This document shows, in pieces, positions 36,769 to 51,400 of a DNA stretch of 64,000 nucleotides (positions are counted from its first letter, which is position 1; every line of letters begins with the position of its first letter). The notes beneath the pieces were generated by a model, which saw only the letters and a list, made by a program, of their open reading frames with translations, did not search any database and was not told where the DNA came from. Position numbers and translations under genes: made by a program. The stretch comes from Mimachlamys varia (taxonomy: Eukaryota > Mollusca > Bivalvia > Pectinida > Pectinidae): positions 34,379,405 through 34,443,404 of the forward strand of contig OX392530.1 of assembly GCA_947623455.1 (NCBI GenBank), given 5' to 3'.

Positions 36769-37100
36769 CTATATATACATATTGTACCAGGGTTACACCA
36801 GCATTTTTAATATAATTATTAAGCTACCTAGCTCACACAAACACATACATTCCACGGACTTGTATGTGTGAGTGATCAGGTTTTGTATTGTCCATTGTGC
36901 TAAATTGGTCGTCCGGTATTGGACAGTTGCGCAACACTTTGTATTAATAACCGTTCAAATTACGGCAGCCCCGATTCTTTAACCTCCTTTACCTCAAATG
37001 CACAATTACCATTGATACACCATACCATGTCCTTAGTAATAATATACATATCTCAAAGGTGAACATGTATACATAACACACAGGAAAACTACGTTTTACC
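36769..37100. repeat. Upstream flank of gene A homologous to 500-720 and 60820-61090
   Basis: Shared landmarks: ATATTGTACCAGGGTTACAC, GACTGATCAGG-type segment, TTGTGCTTAATTGGTCG-like, CCGGTATTGG. Diverged more from the two outer copies than these are from each other. Confidence 0.75.
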
Positions 37101-37177
37101 AATGCTGCAAGGCTTGTTCACCTCGATCTTACTGTGCATGAAGGAATAAATATGTCTTCACAACCGCGTGTGTTTGC

Positions 37178-37830
37178 TTTTAGTCTACATGTTTTGATGT
37201 CTACCGTACACATTCTGATGTCTACTGTACACGTTCTTGTATCTACAATATATCCTCTGTTGTCATCTGTATATGGTATGATGTCTGCTGTTCATGTTCT
37301 GATCTCAACTGTACACGTTCCTTTGCCTACCGTACATGTTCTAATATCAACTGCACACGTTTTGATGCCTACTGTACACGTTCTGATGTCTATTATGCAC
37401 GTTCTGATGAATAGTGTACATGTTCTGATGAATATTGTACACGATACGTTCTGATGTCTACTGTACACGTTCTGATGTCTATTGTACACGTTCTGATGAA
37501 TATTGCACACGTTCAGATGTCTATTGCACATGTTCTGATGAATATTGTACACGACACGTTCTGATGTCTACTGTTCACGACACGTTCTGATGTATACTGT
37601 ATACGTTCTGATGTCTACTTTACCGGTTCTGATGTCTAATTTACACGTTTTGGTTGCTACTGTACACGTTCTGATATCAACTGTACATGTTTTGGTTTCT
37701 ACTGTACACGTTCTGATATCTACTGTACATGTTCTGGTGTTTACTGTACACGTTCTGATGGACACTGTATATGTTATAATCTGTACTATACACGTTCTGA
37801 GGTATTGTTTGTACTATCAAATTATTATGG
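37178..37830. repeat. 21-bp minisatellite upstream of gene A
   Basis: Same unit as at 720-1540 and 61230-63225, more degenerate, with CACGACACGTTCTGATG insertions. Open frames within it are artefacts of the 21-bp period. Confidence 0.9.
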
Positions 37831-37849
37831 AACTGATTTTTAGGTAATA

Positions 37850-39260
37850 ATGTACACTTGTCGAGATATTGCCTACATGTATACTGTATCAAATCTACTT
37901 TATTCTCATAAGTCTTACTTTAAAGCGTATTTATATCACTATCACACGTTTTGTAGGGTAATGATCACGATCACAAGACAATCCTCGGCAAAAGTGTACG
38001 TTACCAAGGTTACTCTAGAATTCTTGAGTCAATCTGTCAACAAATGTATACACTGGCTGGATTTGGCTTACAGCAGTAAAAAGAAACATAAAATAAAATA
38101 CCATGTCAATGTTAGAGACTAGTTGAGTCAAATATTATTTCGAGGATCTATTTTTGGTTTGGAAACCCCAGATTTTTAATATCCAACAATTCGAGTATTT
38201 CACTTACTCACAGTTAAGTTTACGAACACATCTATATATAACTGTGGCACGGTGTCAATAGTAAAATGTACATGTAGGGGTGCCAGCTTTAAACGTTTAT
38301 GGGTTTGTTCGAACAAATGATAGTTGAACGTTTTTATTTGTTGAAAGGAAGAAGCAAGATTTCAAAAAGCAAAACAAATCTTCGAAATATATTAATAGCA
38401 TTCGCTCTACTAGTCTCCAGCCATGATGGTAGATATATTTTAGATTTTGTTCTTTCGTATTCACATGTTAAAATTCTACTCGAAATCAAAAGTGATATAA
38501 GATTTATATTTTGTTGTAAGCTAATCAGGTATGATGTCACTTTTCATTATGTTTTCTAAGATTTCCTAAGTCACAACTTCAGCCAATTCAAAGCTGACAT
38601 CGTTTCTAGAGATTAAGGGACGGTTGTACTAAAATATGTATTCAAATTTTCTTGAATAAAAGATGTTCGTTTTAATATCACAAAAATGTAAGCTTAAAAT
38701 CATGTTAATATTGTTTACTCTTCGAAGTGAACTACGAATCTGTTGTATTTATAACGTAAGACGTATTGTGAAATATATTGATTGTGACATCATAAATATA
38801 GAACGTTATATAAAAAACAACAGCAACAAACACAAAACATAAAAAAACTACAAAAAAAAAACATACAAAAAACAGCCAAATGAAATACATGTATATAATT
38901 ATTATTATGTGTATACATTGTATTTTACATTAAATTTATTGATATACAATTAATGCATCTATGTAACTCGTATATAAAACAATTTAATAATCGGTCGATT
39001 CCTTCGTTAGAAATGATATCTCTCTTGACAATAAAATATTATCTCATTCAAAATCCTTATTTATATAGAATGCATATATAAATGACTTGTTGATTACTGT
39101 AAGACATCCAGTTGTTCTTCATTATCACAAAAAAAAATATTGTTATTGCATGCTTAAACAAGAAAGGAAAGCGAACAAATAATGTTGAAACTCATACGGA
39201 ACAATAACTGGTAAAATTATCTATTGGTATTGTAAAAAATATCATAAACGTTCATCGCTG
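37850..39260. other. Intergenic region between A flank and B 3' end
   Basis: AT-rich. No exon, RNA gene or strong repeat seen. It should hold the 3' UTR and poly(A) site of gene B at its right end. Confidence 0.5.
38935..38940 (-). terminator. Candidate polyadenylation signal of gene B
   Basis: AATAAA on the minus strand about 320 bp past the TAA. Weak evidence, AT-rich context. Confidence 0.25.
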
Positions 39261-39263
39261 AAT

Positions 39264-39415
39264 TTAGCATCCTGCGTCCACGGTAATCCCTACGGTATCG
39301 TATACGTTAAGGACGGACCTCGTTTTGGAGTTCAGTGTTTCATAATTATCGTCTGATGTTACTCTCTCAGAAATCGGCTGTCCATTTTCAGTGTCTTCAA
39401 CTTCGTAAGGCCAAT
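39264..39415 (-). CDS. Gene B exon 12: tyrosine-rich cytoplasmic tail
   Basis: Fifty codons with TAA at 39264-39266. It begins DWPYEVEDTENGQ, and further on has DDNYETL, ten residues, then YDTV. This fits YxxL-x10-YxxV, close to an ITAM (YxxL/I-x6-12-YxxL/I) except for Val at the last place. No kinase or phosphatase domain follows. Confidence 0.82.
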
Positions 39416-42400
39416 CTGAAATATGAAACGGAAAAAAGATAATTAAAAGGAAGACATTGAAATGAAAATTAATAATGATATGTTCTTTTTTAAGAATCAA
39501 ACTTTGGGTATGAAAACTTAAAGTAATGAACAGCCTCACAGTTCACAAAGAATAGTTTTTATTTACCAACGGCGGGGACATTTTAATTGATCACAAACGT
39601 TTCGTCTACATAATGATCGACACTAAACTACTAAATTAAATTTAAGTAAAAAATCAGGAATGGGACTTTAACATGCAGTGAAATATTTAAGAACATATGT
39701 CTTATTGGCTCAACAGAACGCAGTATACCGAAGCTTTGGTAACTAGCATTTTGCTTGGATACAAACAATTCATCTGGAGAGTTTTTGCCATTGCTTGCAC
39801 TACGATATCTCAGTTAATATTCGTATCTACTTGCAAAAATTGTCTTCGAGTCTGCCAGTCAAAGTCAATAACAACATGAGAGTGGTTTCACAAAGATATA
39901 TATGCCTACTTCCCGGCTGCATAAAGAGTTCAACAGTGACCTTTGTCCTTTGACCATCACTTATGATAATTTGAATGGTTGATTTTGTGTAAAGATGAAA
40001 CAAAAAGGGGTTCACGACATATCTTATGCACATACTTATTTCTCCTCAAAGAGGTCAAGATTGACCTTTAACTTTGACTGATGACCTTTGTAACTCGAAT
40101 CAGTTGTAGAAAGAACTTCGTATTGTAATGTTATTGTATTAATAATAACTAAATCTATCTGGGGTTTATAAGATACCTGGTTCATATATTATAGCACTCA
40201 AACAAATACACCTCCCGTCTATGAAGTCGACAAAACAATATAAATATATGTGCAAATATATCACATGGATCGATATAACAGTTTGGAATAAGTAAGTTGT
40301 TTATGCGTCAATTGATTAAACAAATAAGCATTGCTAGATAGAATTGTTTTGAAGTATATGTGTGTACTAAGATTTGGAAACAAATAGGCCTACCGATTGT
40401 CAATTTTTATGTTTGTCACCATATCTTCAAAATGGAACATTTACTATAACATTGTTAAGTCACTGTATAAATGACGTGCAAATGAAGAGATAATAAGTCG
40501 TCATTATTTTGGCATAGAAACTGCAACGGTAAGCCGTTGATAAAGAAACATTCATTACAGCTAAAATCAAGTTAAAATAATATTAGTCAGCAACATGGAC
40601 AGCAAATGTAATTATTATCATTGAAAATGTGACAATTGATAAAGAATGAGGATGCTAAAATAAACAGGTGTGGTAGTATGTGCTTGTGTCGTACTAACAT
40701 CTTGACAAAATCTTGTACTTTTCCTTTTAAAAAGTACTATAATATAGCATTCTTCCTTATGGTAAGACTTAATGGATATGAATGCTATCAAATAGTTGTT
40801 GACGATCTCGAAACAATATAAAAAAAAAAACATTAGCTTTTCATTTCATATTAAACATTGATGAACATCATCACCCACCCCAAGAAAATGTTCCTCCGTA
40901 ACGTTACATAAATTACGTAAGTTACCTATATCAGCCTGTAACTCATGACATTTGGCTTGCTGTGAGATGTCTGCCATTTGAATAGGTTCCGTAGTGTCTT
41001 TGTTCTTCATCGAGAGGCGCCTGGTCTGTACAATAACTAGGATGACCAGCACTATTATGACCACTCCCAATCCAGCACCTATCCCGACTGCAGCAGTATT
41101 AATTGTGTCCGTGTCTGTGAGGCATTTATTAAAATCATTAATGTCAGTATTTATTCAAAACTGATCATAAAATTTGGTCGCCATCTCGGTCTCATTGAAA
41201 AATATTCTATACCTTTGTATACTCAATTAGTGTGCCTAATTATTAAAATTGAGAATAATGCCTCGGTTCTCAGTTTAAGGACTTGACATTTACTTGGACG
41301 TGACCTACATTCACAGGGCGGGTGTCGTCGACGACACAGAAGACGCTTTCTCCTCCAGAACAAGTAATCTTATTCACTAGTGCTTTTTTTCTATGGGTTT
41401 TCATGTAAACAGTCTTTATTCATATGTTGTCCCTAGTTCAATTGCAATTCAAGTTCGGACAATGCCTTTTCGACGCTTCGGTATTCTCTCATATTTCTTT
41501 TAAAAGTATACTTCTGAAGTCAATGATATAAGGTATCTTATGTTACATGTATGTCAAACCCATTAACAGTTTTTACATTTATTGACTTTTTTAGTTAAGA
41601 TGAATATTTATACGTATAACGCACTCAAATCAATTCAAAAGAAATTTAACTGAGTTATGTAATAGATTGAAAGCCAAATAAGAGTCATTTGCCATAAATA
41701 ACCTGCACAATATCCATTGGTCTGAATACAGAAGTTAGGATTGCAGTCGTGTGGACAAACATTGTCACAACTCACTCCGTAGTATCCAGGCTGACAATCT
41801 GAAAAGTGACCAGAATGTGTCAGAATACATGCTTTATCCATATTTTCTCTTTCCTGTTTGCGGAACAATTTTTTGTTCTGCTTGTGTATTTCGAAAAATA
41901 ATTACATTACTAATGAGTTAACGTTGTATTAATTAAAGGGGCAATTTAGAGAAACGACGTTTTTTAAAATCAACTAGAATGAAAACTAACTTTACTCAGA
42001 AAAAGGAATTCGTACTTGATAATTAGATACGGTGTAGCCGATGCCCGGTGTGGTCAGTTTAAATAATTGGGAAAGTCCGCACCAATATAACGACATCAAA
42101 ATTTAGCACGAAAAAGCCGCAACCCCTGGCGCAACCACATGTATGTGTGGTATCAACAAATGGACGCGTGGACACGGGGAGTTTGATTTCACACGTACTT
42201 CAAACTAACCAAACGCAGATTGTATCGAACTTCGCACACACAGGGGCCCTCTGAAAGGAAATTTATTAAACTGAACACGTATTCACTATTGGCCATGCTA
42301 CATTTGTACGTAAATAAAATTGTAGCGAATTTCAGCTATAGAGATGTCGTTAAGAAAGTGATATACATTAAGGAATTCATCATGTACATGAAATGTAATG

Positions 42401-45400
42401 AGATAAGTGCTATGCTTACTTTTATTCAGAGACATATTATTTGACAGGTTGCATTTTGATTTCGAAGCCATTTTAATTGCAACCACGAAGCAGGTCTGCG
42501 CGTGCTCCGTGAGATCAAAATGCTCAGAGATGTTTGTAAACATGTCTAATTTGCATGGATTTTACGATAGAATTTCCTTATCATTGATTAAAAAACGCAT
42601 GGAAAACTTCGGGTTTCGTCGGTATGAATAGTTCACAAGGTTTCAGAACTACAATTTTATGAAATACTTGGTTATATTATAAAAACGTTAACAAACTTAA
42701 CTAAATTGTCCCTTTAAAAATAACTCAAGAGAAGCACATAATGTATCATTAATAAATCTAATTACGATGATATGATATACAACAATAAAAGAAAATTTAC
42801 AATTTCCGTTAGTCTGGTTACGAAAACCTTTTTCTACAGTTTTGCGGACAACTTTTATCATAAAAATATATAATATATGCAATTTTAAATCCGAGGGGCG
42901 TAAATTTGTAAAGCATATTCAACCGTTACCAAATCAGAAACTTAACCTAGATATTTTAATGATGTATCTGTTTACCAAATTGTAGATTATTATGTGCATA
43001 TGTTGAAGATATAATTAACGGAAACCCCTAAAAGGTGCCGGACGAAAAGGCGGCAGGTAAACGAATAGTCCCCATTTGCCTCACTGGTGGGTGACTTAAC
43101 ATATATCAGTTGTCAGAGACTGATTAGAGACGGAGAAAAGATTAGAGCGAAGCATACTTTGTGAAACCAAGTAGTTGTCACGTATGTAAGATTTCCTATT
43201 TCCCAAGTACAATGGATTCATTTCGAACCATTTGTCAAAACATAACAATTGTAAATTGTATCCCGTCATTCGAAGCTTGTTAATATATCAAGTCTGAAGT
43301 TGAAGAAAAGGTGAGGTTATATAATTGTTTTTAAATTGTGCATGTCAATAACATTTACCCTTGTCAGCCCTGTTTTTCTACGCAAATAAATGATAGAATT
43401 ATCACTGGAAATAGATCACCCGATATGAGATAAACTAACGTTCACTGCATGTGTCCCCCATCCAGCCTGGCAAACACCCGGGTGTGGAGCAGATCCCTGT
43501 CACATGATTACATCCACCATCCTTACAATGGCATTGCTTCATACAGCTAGCACCAAACTGGCCGGATCTACATTCTGATGAAATAAATACAATTGAATAT
43601 GTTACATAATTACAATGTTTCGTTATATTTCCAATAAAATAGCATCTATGATGAAAACCCGCAACTATCTTTCAACTAAAACTATCATCTTTATAAAGAG
43701 ATATGATAACTAAATAAATAAATTAATTAGTTATTAATTGCTGGGTTATTGTCCTTAAAAAGTTTCATGGTAATTTTTTCACATACAAATTAAATCCATG
43801 AATACTGATAGGGAATTTTTATTGAACTTGTTTTGGTTATTGAATACTAAATATAACACGACCGTCTGTAGATTCAAAGTTATATTAAGGTTATATTTTC
43901 AAATGAACATGTACAACGTATATCGTGACTTAGCAAATGTCTCAAAGTCCCGTCAACGTTGCATTGTTAGTTTTGTTGGTGTTTTGAAATAAATTTATGT
44001 TTATTCTTACTTGTACTGCACGAGCTTCCAAAGAATCCAGCACTACAACCATCTGATGTAATACAGGTCCCATTGAAACGGTTACATCCGGGTGTCTTAC
44101 AATGGCAAGTGGAGAGACAGTCTTCTCCAAACACGTTTTCGGGGCATTCTGTAGGTAAGTATTTCATATTTGCAAAGAACATGTCTTACATGCTGTAAAT
44201 CAAACAAAATATTATGCACAAATACAGAAAGATAATTCGTGAGAATCAATCGAATACGAGTCCAATAAGTTGGCACGCAGACTTGCAGACCTTCTACTGG
44301 TCGCTGTCAGATCTTACACACGATAGTAATAGTGTGGATCTGTATTTTAATCAGATTGTAAAAAAGGGGATATATATTATTCACAATACATATATAATAC
44401 ATACTAATGTTTATGCATGCAAATACAGTATTGCTTAAATAATCAGACAACATGCTAAGTTTATATAAGCCTTCATCTAGAAACACTTTCGGTTAGACCT
44501 GACAGAAATATGTTGTGTTCCCTCTTTTAATCCTAAATTATATTGTTACTGCAGCAACACATATATACAAAACAAACAAAAAACAACTTCAAAGTAGATT
44601 AGTCATTGGTAAAGTGAAAGCACAGCATGTTTCTGCCAGGCCTATAAATGAAGAGTTGTTTGTAATGAAAAAAAAACCCTAATGATAACTAAAAACACGT
44701 TCACACATCCATTCATACATTTATACTAGAATGTTGTAATGTACAATATACAAAAATTAGAAACTTGCTAGACTTTGTTTACTACGAAAATGTAGAAATC
44801 ATTTATACATAGTGAAACGTTTTGAAGTTTCAATATATAAGTTAACATGAAAAAGAATAGAAATATTTAAATGATCAGGTGCATCAAGGATACCGAAAAA
44901 TAAGCAATTGAGATTCCAATAACCTAACATATTAAAATAAATGTAATATGGTGTCTGGAATTATAACGCAGGGGGTATTGAAAGAAAAATGCATAGTGTC
45001 CTCTCTAGGTGCACCACCAGCACGGAAAGCATTATTAACAAGGTGATCTTGAAATTTTTCACAGTTAAGATCACTTTTAAAATTCCTGTTGGCATAAAAT
45101 TATGTTCAGTTTCCTCGGAATAGAATTGATAAAAAGTTGATACAGACATGTCGATAGATACTTTTAGTCTACGTTTAACAGAAGAAATAGATATAGAGTC
45201 TCTCACGGAACTATCAAGTACATTCCACGTTTTCATAGTTGCAGGGAAGAAACTTTCCATATAGCTATTAGTTATTGATTGAGGTATATTTAAGACTCTG
45301 TTATTTCTGAAGGCATTGTTTACATGTAGTAATGGCTGTATGGTATTAAAGAGATATGCTGGAGTGTAGTTATTAATAATTTTAAACATTCATATCAACT

Positions 45401-48400
45401 TGTGGTTTTGTCTTCTTGAGTTTAATGACTCAATTTGTGTTTCAGTATATAGAATTTGATGAGGTTTTCCTCTTCGGAGACCCGTTATTCTTCGCGTAGC
45501 TTCAAGTTGGACAGATTCAAGAAGGTCAGATTCAGTTTTAGTAGAGTTGTCCCACACAACATCAGAGTATTCCAATACTGGTCGTATATATGAAGTATAT
45601 AAAGTTAGTTAAGTTTTCCTATCAACTACTTTTTTTTAAAACACGAAGTATACTAAGTCTAGAGTTAGTTTTATGATAGATATTTGAGATATGATCCGCC
45701 TATGTTCCTTTACTATTAAATGTTAAGCCTTAGTGATTGTGATATCAATGTTGTGCAATTGGAATAGTGTTAAATAGAAGCTTGGGATGGAAATCCTTAT
45801 CTAATCTACGAGTGAAGTTAATAGCAGTTGTTTTATTGGGATTGAAGAGGATTTGCCATTTATCAGCCCATCCAGAAATGCGAGCTAAATCACCATTGAG
45901 CATTTCAGTAGATGCATCAAGGTCATTTTTATTGTGAACTATTACATAGAAGCCTTAAACCAATCATATAATCTACCTTTAATTCTATAAGTGTTCAATT
46001 CATGTAAAAGACCTAATTGCCATACTCTATCAAAAGCTTTACTTATGTCACCAAAAAAGTGCAAATTCTTACCTTGATCTAAAGTGATCTAAAATGATTT
46101 ACTGTTGAGTCATTGGGACGAAAACCTGAGTGATGTTCACTTAACATATTTTGACTTTAAATATAATTAAATGTAAATTTTAAAATATTTTTTTCCAACA
46201 TTTTAATAAAAATTGATGGAACTGCAATGGGTCTATAATTATTACTTCACTGTCTTCTCCTTTTCCTTTATAGAGTGCAGTAACATTAGCAACTTTTAAA
46301 ACATCTGGAATTTCACAAGCAGATAATGTTTTAGTAAACAACAGTTTAAGGGGTTATACTGAAGAAGGCGAAATATTTTACAATAATTGATAAGATACCA
46401 TCAGGTCCAATTGGTTTATTTTTATTAAGAATGTGAAATTGGTCAACTATATATCTTGGTAAGTTATATTAATATCAGACATTTCAAAATAGCCAAGGGA
46501 TGCAACTCAATATTAGTAAAGAAGTTGTTTAATGCTTCAGCTTTTTCTTGCAGATGATAAGAGTTTTATTGTTACTTTTCAGAGAATAAAACTAAGTGCT
46601 GTTATAAGTAATTTTTCCCATAGACTTAGCTATTTACCACCATAGCTGATTTATCTACAAAACATACTCTTGGAATGCTCCTTCAATTAACATTGTCTTT
46701 CATGTTTGGTGTATTCAGTATTTATTTTCCAATGAAACATTCTGGATACATCATATATTGATAAAGATGTCGATGATAAATGCAGTAGAATTGTAATTTC
46801 ATGGAGGAAAGAATTCGATAAAACAATACTACTGTTGAAAAAGCCGTGACCAACCTTCATTACAGCTATTCCCATGGTAACCAGCCTGGCACCCTGTTAT
46901 GTTACAAACTCCAGTCACTCTGTTACATCCGGGCGTCTTACATCGACATTCCTCCACACAGTTCTCTCCAAATGTAACAGATGAACATGCTGAAATGGTG
47001 ATATAGCTACACTATACATGTCTTATACATAACTAAAGGTATATATATTGACCGTTTGTGCTTTTCCCGTCGGCAGATTATTTATCTAGAACAAACCTGG
47101 TATATTCAATAAAAAATAATGACGATTAAAAATGTTTTTCTTTTTTTTTGTTTTTTTTTTTAGTATTGCAGAGTTCAAAATAGCCAGGACAATTCTGCTT
47201 GTTCCTAGGATACATTGAAAACACTCTCACTGAAAGGAAAAATATGATATTCCTTTACAGAGAAAGAAAAATGTCTTAATGTTTGGCTTACTGGTATAAT
47301 GTGGTTGGTTGGTTTGTTGTTTTTACGTCCTATTTCGTACAAAGCATCATTTTAGAAATAACTTTTGATAACATCAACAAATAACAGGTAAGCACAAGAA
47401 TCTTTTGGCTTTTTAGTTCATCTCAAGTGATGTATAATATATGAATAACGACCTGAGTCTGAATACGTTAAGCAGGAACATGGATTGTGTCTTGCTACTT
47501 GATCAAATAGTTCAACATGACTCATAAATCAATGTTAACATCCCTTTATTTACAATCTTGCATTATGAGCGATACCTATTTTGGTAGTTCCGTACTTTAC
47601 AATAAAGTAATAAAAATCTACAGTCATTTATGCAAAACTTTAACCTTTCATATTTTTTTGGAGCAATCTGAAACCACCTTTTGACAGAAAAAAAATTGAT
47701 ATTAGATATTAGATTACACGTATGGCAACTTTATTAAATAATTGCATTTATAATTTTACCCAGATGCGACATAAAGGAGATGACTTTGGCAAAACAACGT
47801 TATTAAAGGGTTTTGGCCACGATTTTTCATAATTTCATATTTTGATCTCATTTGATGCAACAATACGTGTAGTGACCGATACCCCATCTCCCTCTGTGTT
47901 GAGATAATAGAGACGCTAGGTAAAGACTTATTTATAACAGCCTAGTGAATATGCATATTTTGACCGGGATTCTAGGTCACGTGATGTGTGACGTCATTGA
48001 GGCACAACGTATCCGATACCTGTTCACGCCCATTACATATTTATGTATTATCTGTGAGTGTAAGCATTGACTTTTATCTTATTTCTTGATGCAAGTAATG
48101 ACAGCAACCAATACATGTAAATTAACAATCGACATTAATGATCTTGTCAAAAAAGAAAACTTATCTAATACCGATTTTTACATAATCTGCATTCAATTCG
48201 AATCTAGTCCGTGACGTCTCAGCAACTCCAAGCTTAGTGACAGTGATACAATTTACACAAACTGATTTTACAACTATGTAAATTACTGTAGCCTTACCTG
48301 TCATACATAAACTGCCATAGGGCATTTGTGGTACCAGCCTGTGAGTTGTGGCAGGTGTACTAATTACCCTGTAATTACCAAGAGGTGTGAATGTTATGGC

Positions 48401-51400
48401 CAGTGAAGTCGAAGGGCATTCATGATAATACAATTACCGATCCTCTAAATAGCAATATACACCGGCACAATTATTTTTATCCCTAGCCTTCCCCAGTGTT
48501 TGAAGAAAAACTATTTTTTAAACAGAATCTAACTATATTTTATCAGTATTTAACCAGAGACGAATATGTATACATATACGTTCCTGATTTAACATTAGGC
48601 TAGTAACCTTGGCAAAACCTGACACTGTTAAACATATACAATGTACGATGTTCTGAAATCTCAAACTTTTAAGTTTTATTATTTTTGTAAAAATGGTGAT
48701 GCTGATACTATAACATTTTTTTTAAAGTTATTTCATATTTTAAAATATCAACATAAACATTTGGTTATTGGATTTATCAGGAACGTATGTGTCCCTGGAT
48801 TTATGATATGTATTAAGGGCGGATCCGAGAATTGTAGATGCGTTAATGTGACACACTCTACTTTCAGATATAAACCCAAATTTATCCAGATCTTCTTTAT
48901 GAAAACTGTATGAAAAACCAGATTTAAACTCGTCTAATGATTTGAGTCCTAGTTTAAATGAATATCACCAACTAGAGTGAGCCTAACAAAATTCAATTAT
49001 TTATCGCGTTTGAATTTCACGTATATCTAGAATCCAGTTTCTGTTTTAGTACAATTCCAAGAATTTGACAGAGTATTTTTCTGCGATAGGATTTAGAGTA
49101 ATTATTTCTTACTGCAACCACTTCATTCAAAAACTGGATGAATAAGAGATTTTGTAAAAAAAACGTATGCAGTAATCGTGGGAGAACAATTTTTCCAAAT
49201 ATGTTTCAATAATCATTAGCGTATGTTATTTGTTTTAATCATGACTACAGACTTTATCCTTGGAAAATATTAAATTATTCCACACAAATAGACTCGTGTG
49301 TCACTGAATTAAGTGAAATAAAAAAAAAGTCGGGAAGAGCCTTTTATTTTTGCAAACCGATTTTAGTCCAAGTTTTAAACAATATTTTAATTTAACACAA
49401 ATGATTCAGACTCATGTTTTCACATCTGTTTGTGACAGTGTCTGCTTTATTGATATCAGGCAGAATTGTTTGTTTACGTGCACAGTTAAAAATTTGAATG
49501 TTTTTTTTTGCATTCCATATGTACGTGCTGTTCAACTACCTAATTTCATCTATTTTCTTGTACGGTATATGTTATAGAGTGGTTGGAGGTTTGCCGGACA
49601 CTTAACATAAACTCGCCGAGGCTTTATTTACTTTATCTCCACAAATCAGTCATAAAATATAAAACTTCTGAAGTATTAGCGAAAAGTTTTGATTGTACAG
49701 CGTAAACAGTTTGTATTAGCAAATCACATGATTTCAAAATCACCAAGATCTAACACGGAGTATATAACCGGACACTATATATGCAATCAAGGGAGATTTG
49801 ATGTTTGCGAATTTTACATGTTGTAGGTATAACTTGGAACACATATTCATGATTCAGCACTGTATGCTGTTTTAATTCAATTCCAGCTTAATAAAGTCTA
49901 TATAATCAAAAGTTTGAAAAAAAACCTGCTATTTCAAGAAAATGGCTCCGTCCGTAATATACATGTACTCACAACCACTCTCTGCGTGTCTGTTGCTACT
50001 GTTTTCATATACTATCTATAAAACCAATTTGTAACGTGTCTGTAGATATCATATAGTCCTTTCACGGGCTTTACTAATTCCGTGGTCCTTTGCAGAAGCA
50101 TTATTGTTAGGATGTGTAATACACACTCACAACACGATGTTTTTAAATGACATTTCCTATTTCCTTTCTTAAGTTTACAATTACATATCTATATTTTTTT
50201 CAAGGTATTTTATTCGTTAATCAATAGAATTAAACAACAATCAAGATCGACTTACATGTCGAAATCAATGGGCGTTTTTCTACCAAACTTTCTTCGTAAA
50301 TATACCACTGATCAGTTCACCCGAGTCGATCAGTTGTGCCTCAATGACGTCACAGGTACCACGTGACCGGTCAGCTCATTAAAATTCTTGCCAGTCGGGA
50401 GCGGTCAACTTTGACTGTCAATATCTAGATCCCGGGACACAATCGAATGCTCGTTGATGGGCTAATAATTATTTATTGAAGTGTACTACAAGTTTCATAA
50501 CTTTTTAAAGATTTTAAAAATCGTGGCCAAAACCCTTTAAGGAATTCCCGTTAACCTCTGTTACTGATTGATATGTCGTGACAAGGTAAAATAACCCCCA
50601 AACATAGTTTCAAGCATGGTACAAAAAAAATGTACATGTAGTATAGTATATATCCTGACTATGTTTCCCCTCATCTAAAACTGAAAAGAGATCATAGTAA
50701 TGTGCTGGTGTCAAGTTAGAACTACAATAGAAATATAAATATTTTATTGGAAAATTTTCTATACCTCTCGATGGAGAGGAATAGTTTTATTTGCCTGGTG
50801 AAAGCTTATTGAATAATTATGAAAAGACTAATGCATACCTTAGCAGGGCCTTCGTATAAATTAATAAAAAATAAGCAGTATTTAGTTCTTAAACTTACGT
50901 ATATTACATGACTCCCCCATCCAGCCGGCCTCACATCCGGGTACGTTACAATGTCCTGTTACTGGGTTACAACCAGGGGTATAACAGTGACACGTGGATA
51001 AACAGTTTTCTCCAAATGTTGTATGGGAACAAACTAAAAGTAAGGAAGCACAACAACTGATACTGACTCAAAATAATGAATGTTCATTGACCTAATTTAT
51101 ATACAATGTATATGTGACTATGAAATAATTGCTGAGGTTGTTCACCTAAAAATGTTTAACGTGAAACATCTGCAAAATAGGACAAATCGTTCTACGCTAT
51201 AAAAATAACTGTACACAGGTAGCAATGTCTTTGTTTTACACATGCGCTCTTTTCTGCAATTAAGTCGTTATGGAAACATTTGATATATTGTAATATATTG
51301 TTCTTGGACAGTACTGACTTTGGTTTTGTCCATTGCCTTTTAATCAGAAAATAAAAATAAAAATATTGATCTATAAAGCTAATGAAAATATACATTTGGA

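Noticed and set aside
44961..45575. A host gene with LESVQLEATRRITGLRRGK
   Set aside because: This is the C-terminal part of a LINE reverse transcriptase with broken frames around it.
48161..49577. Three frames inside the 2.74-kb TTAA element
   Set aside because: Short, on both strands, no transposase motif; treated as chance.
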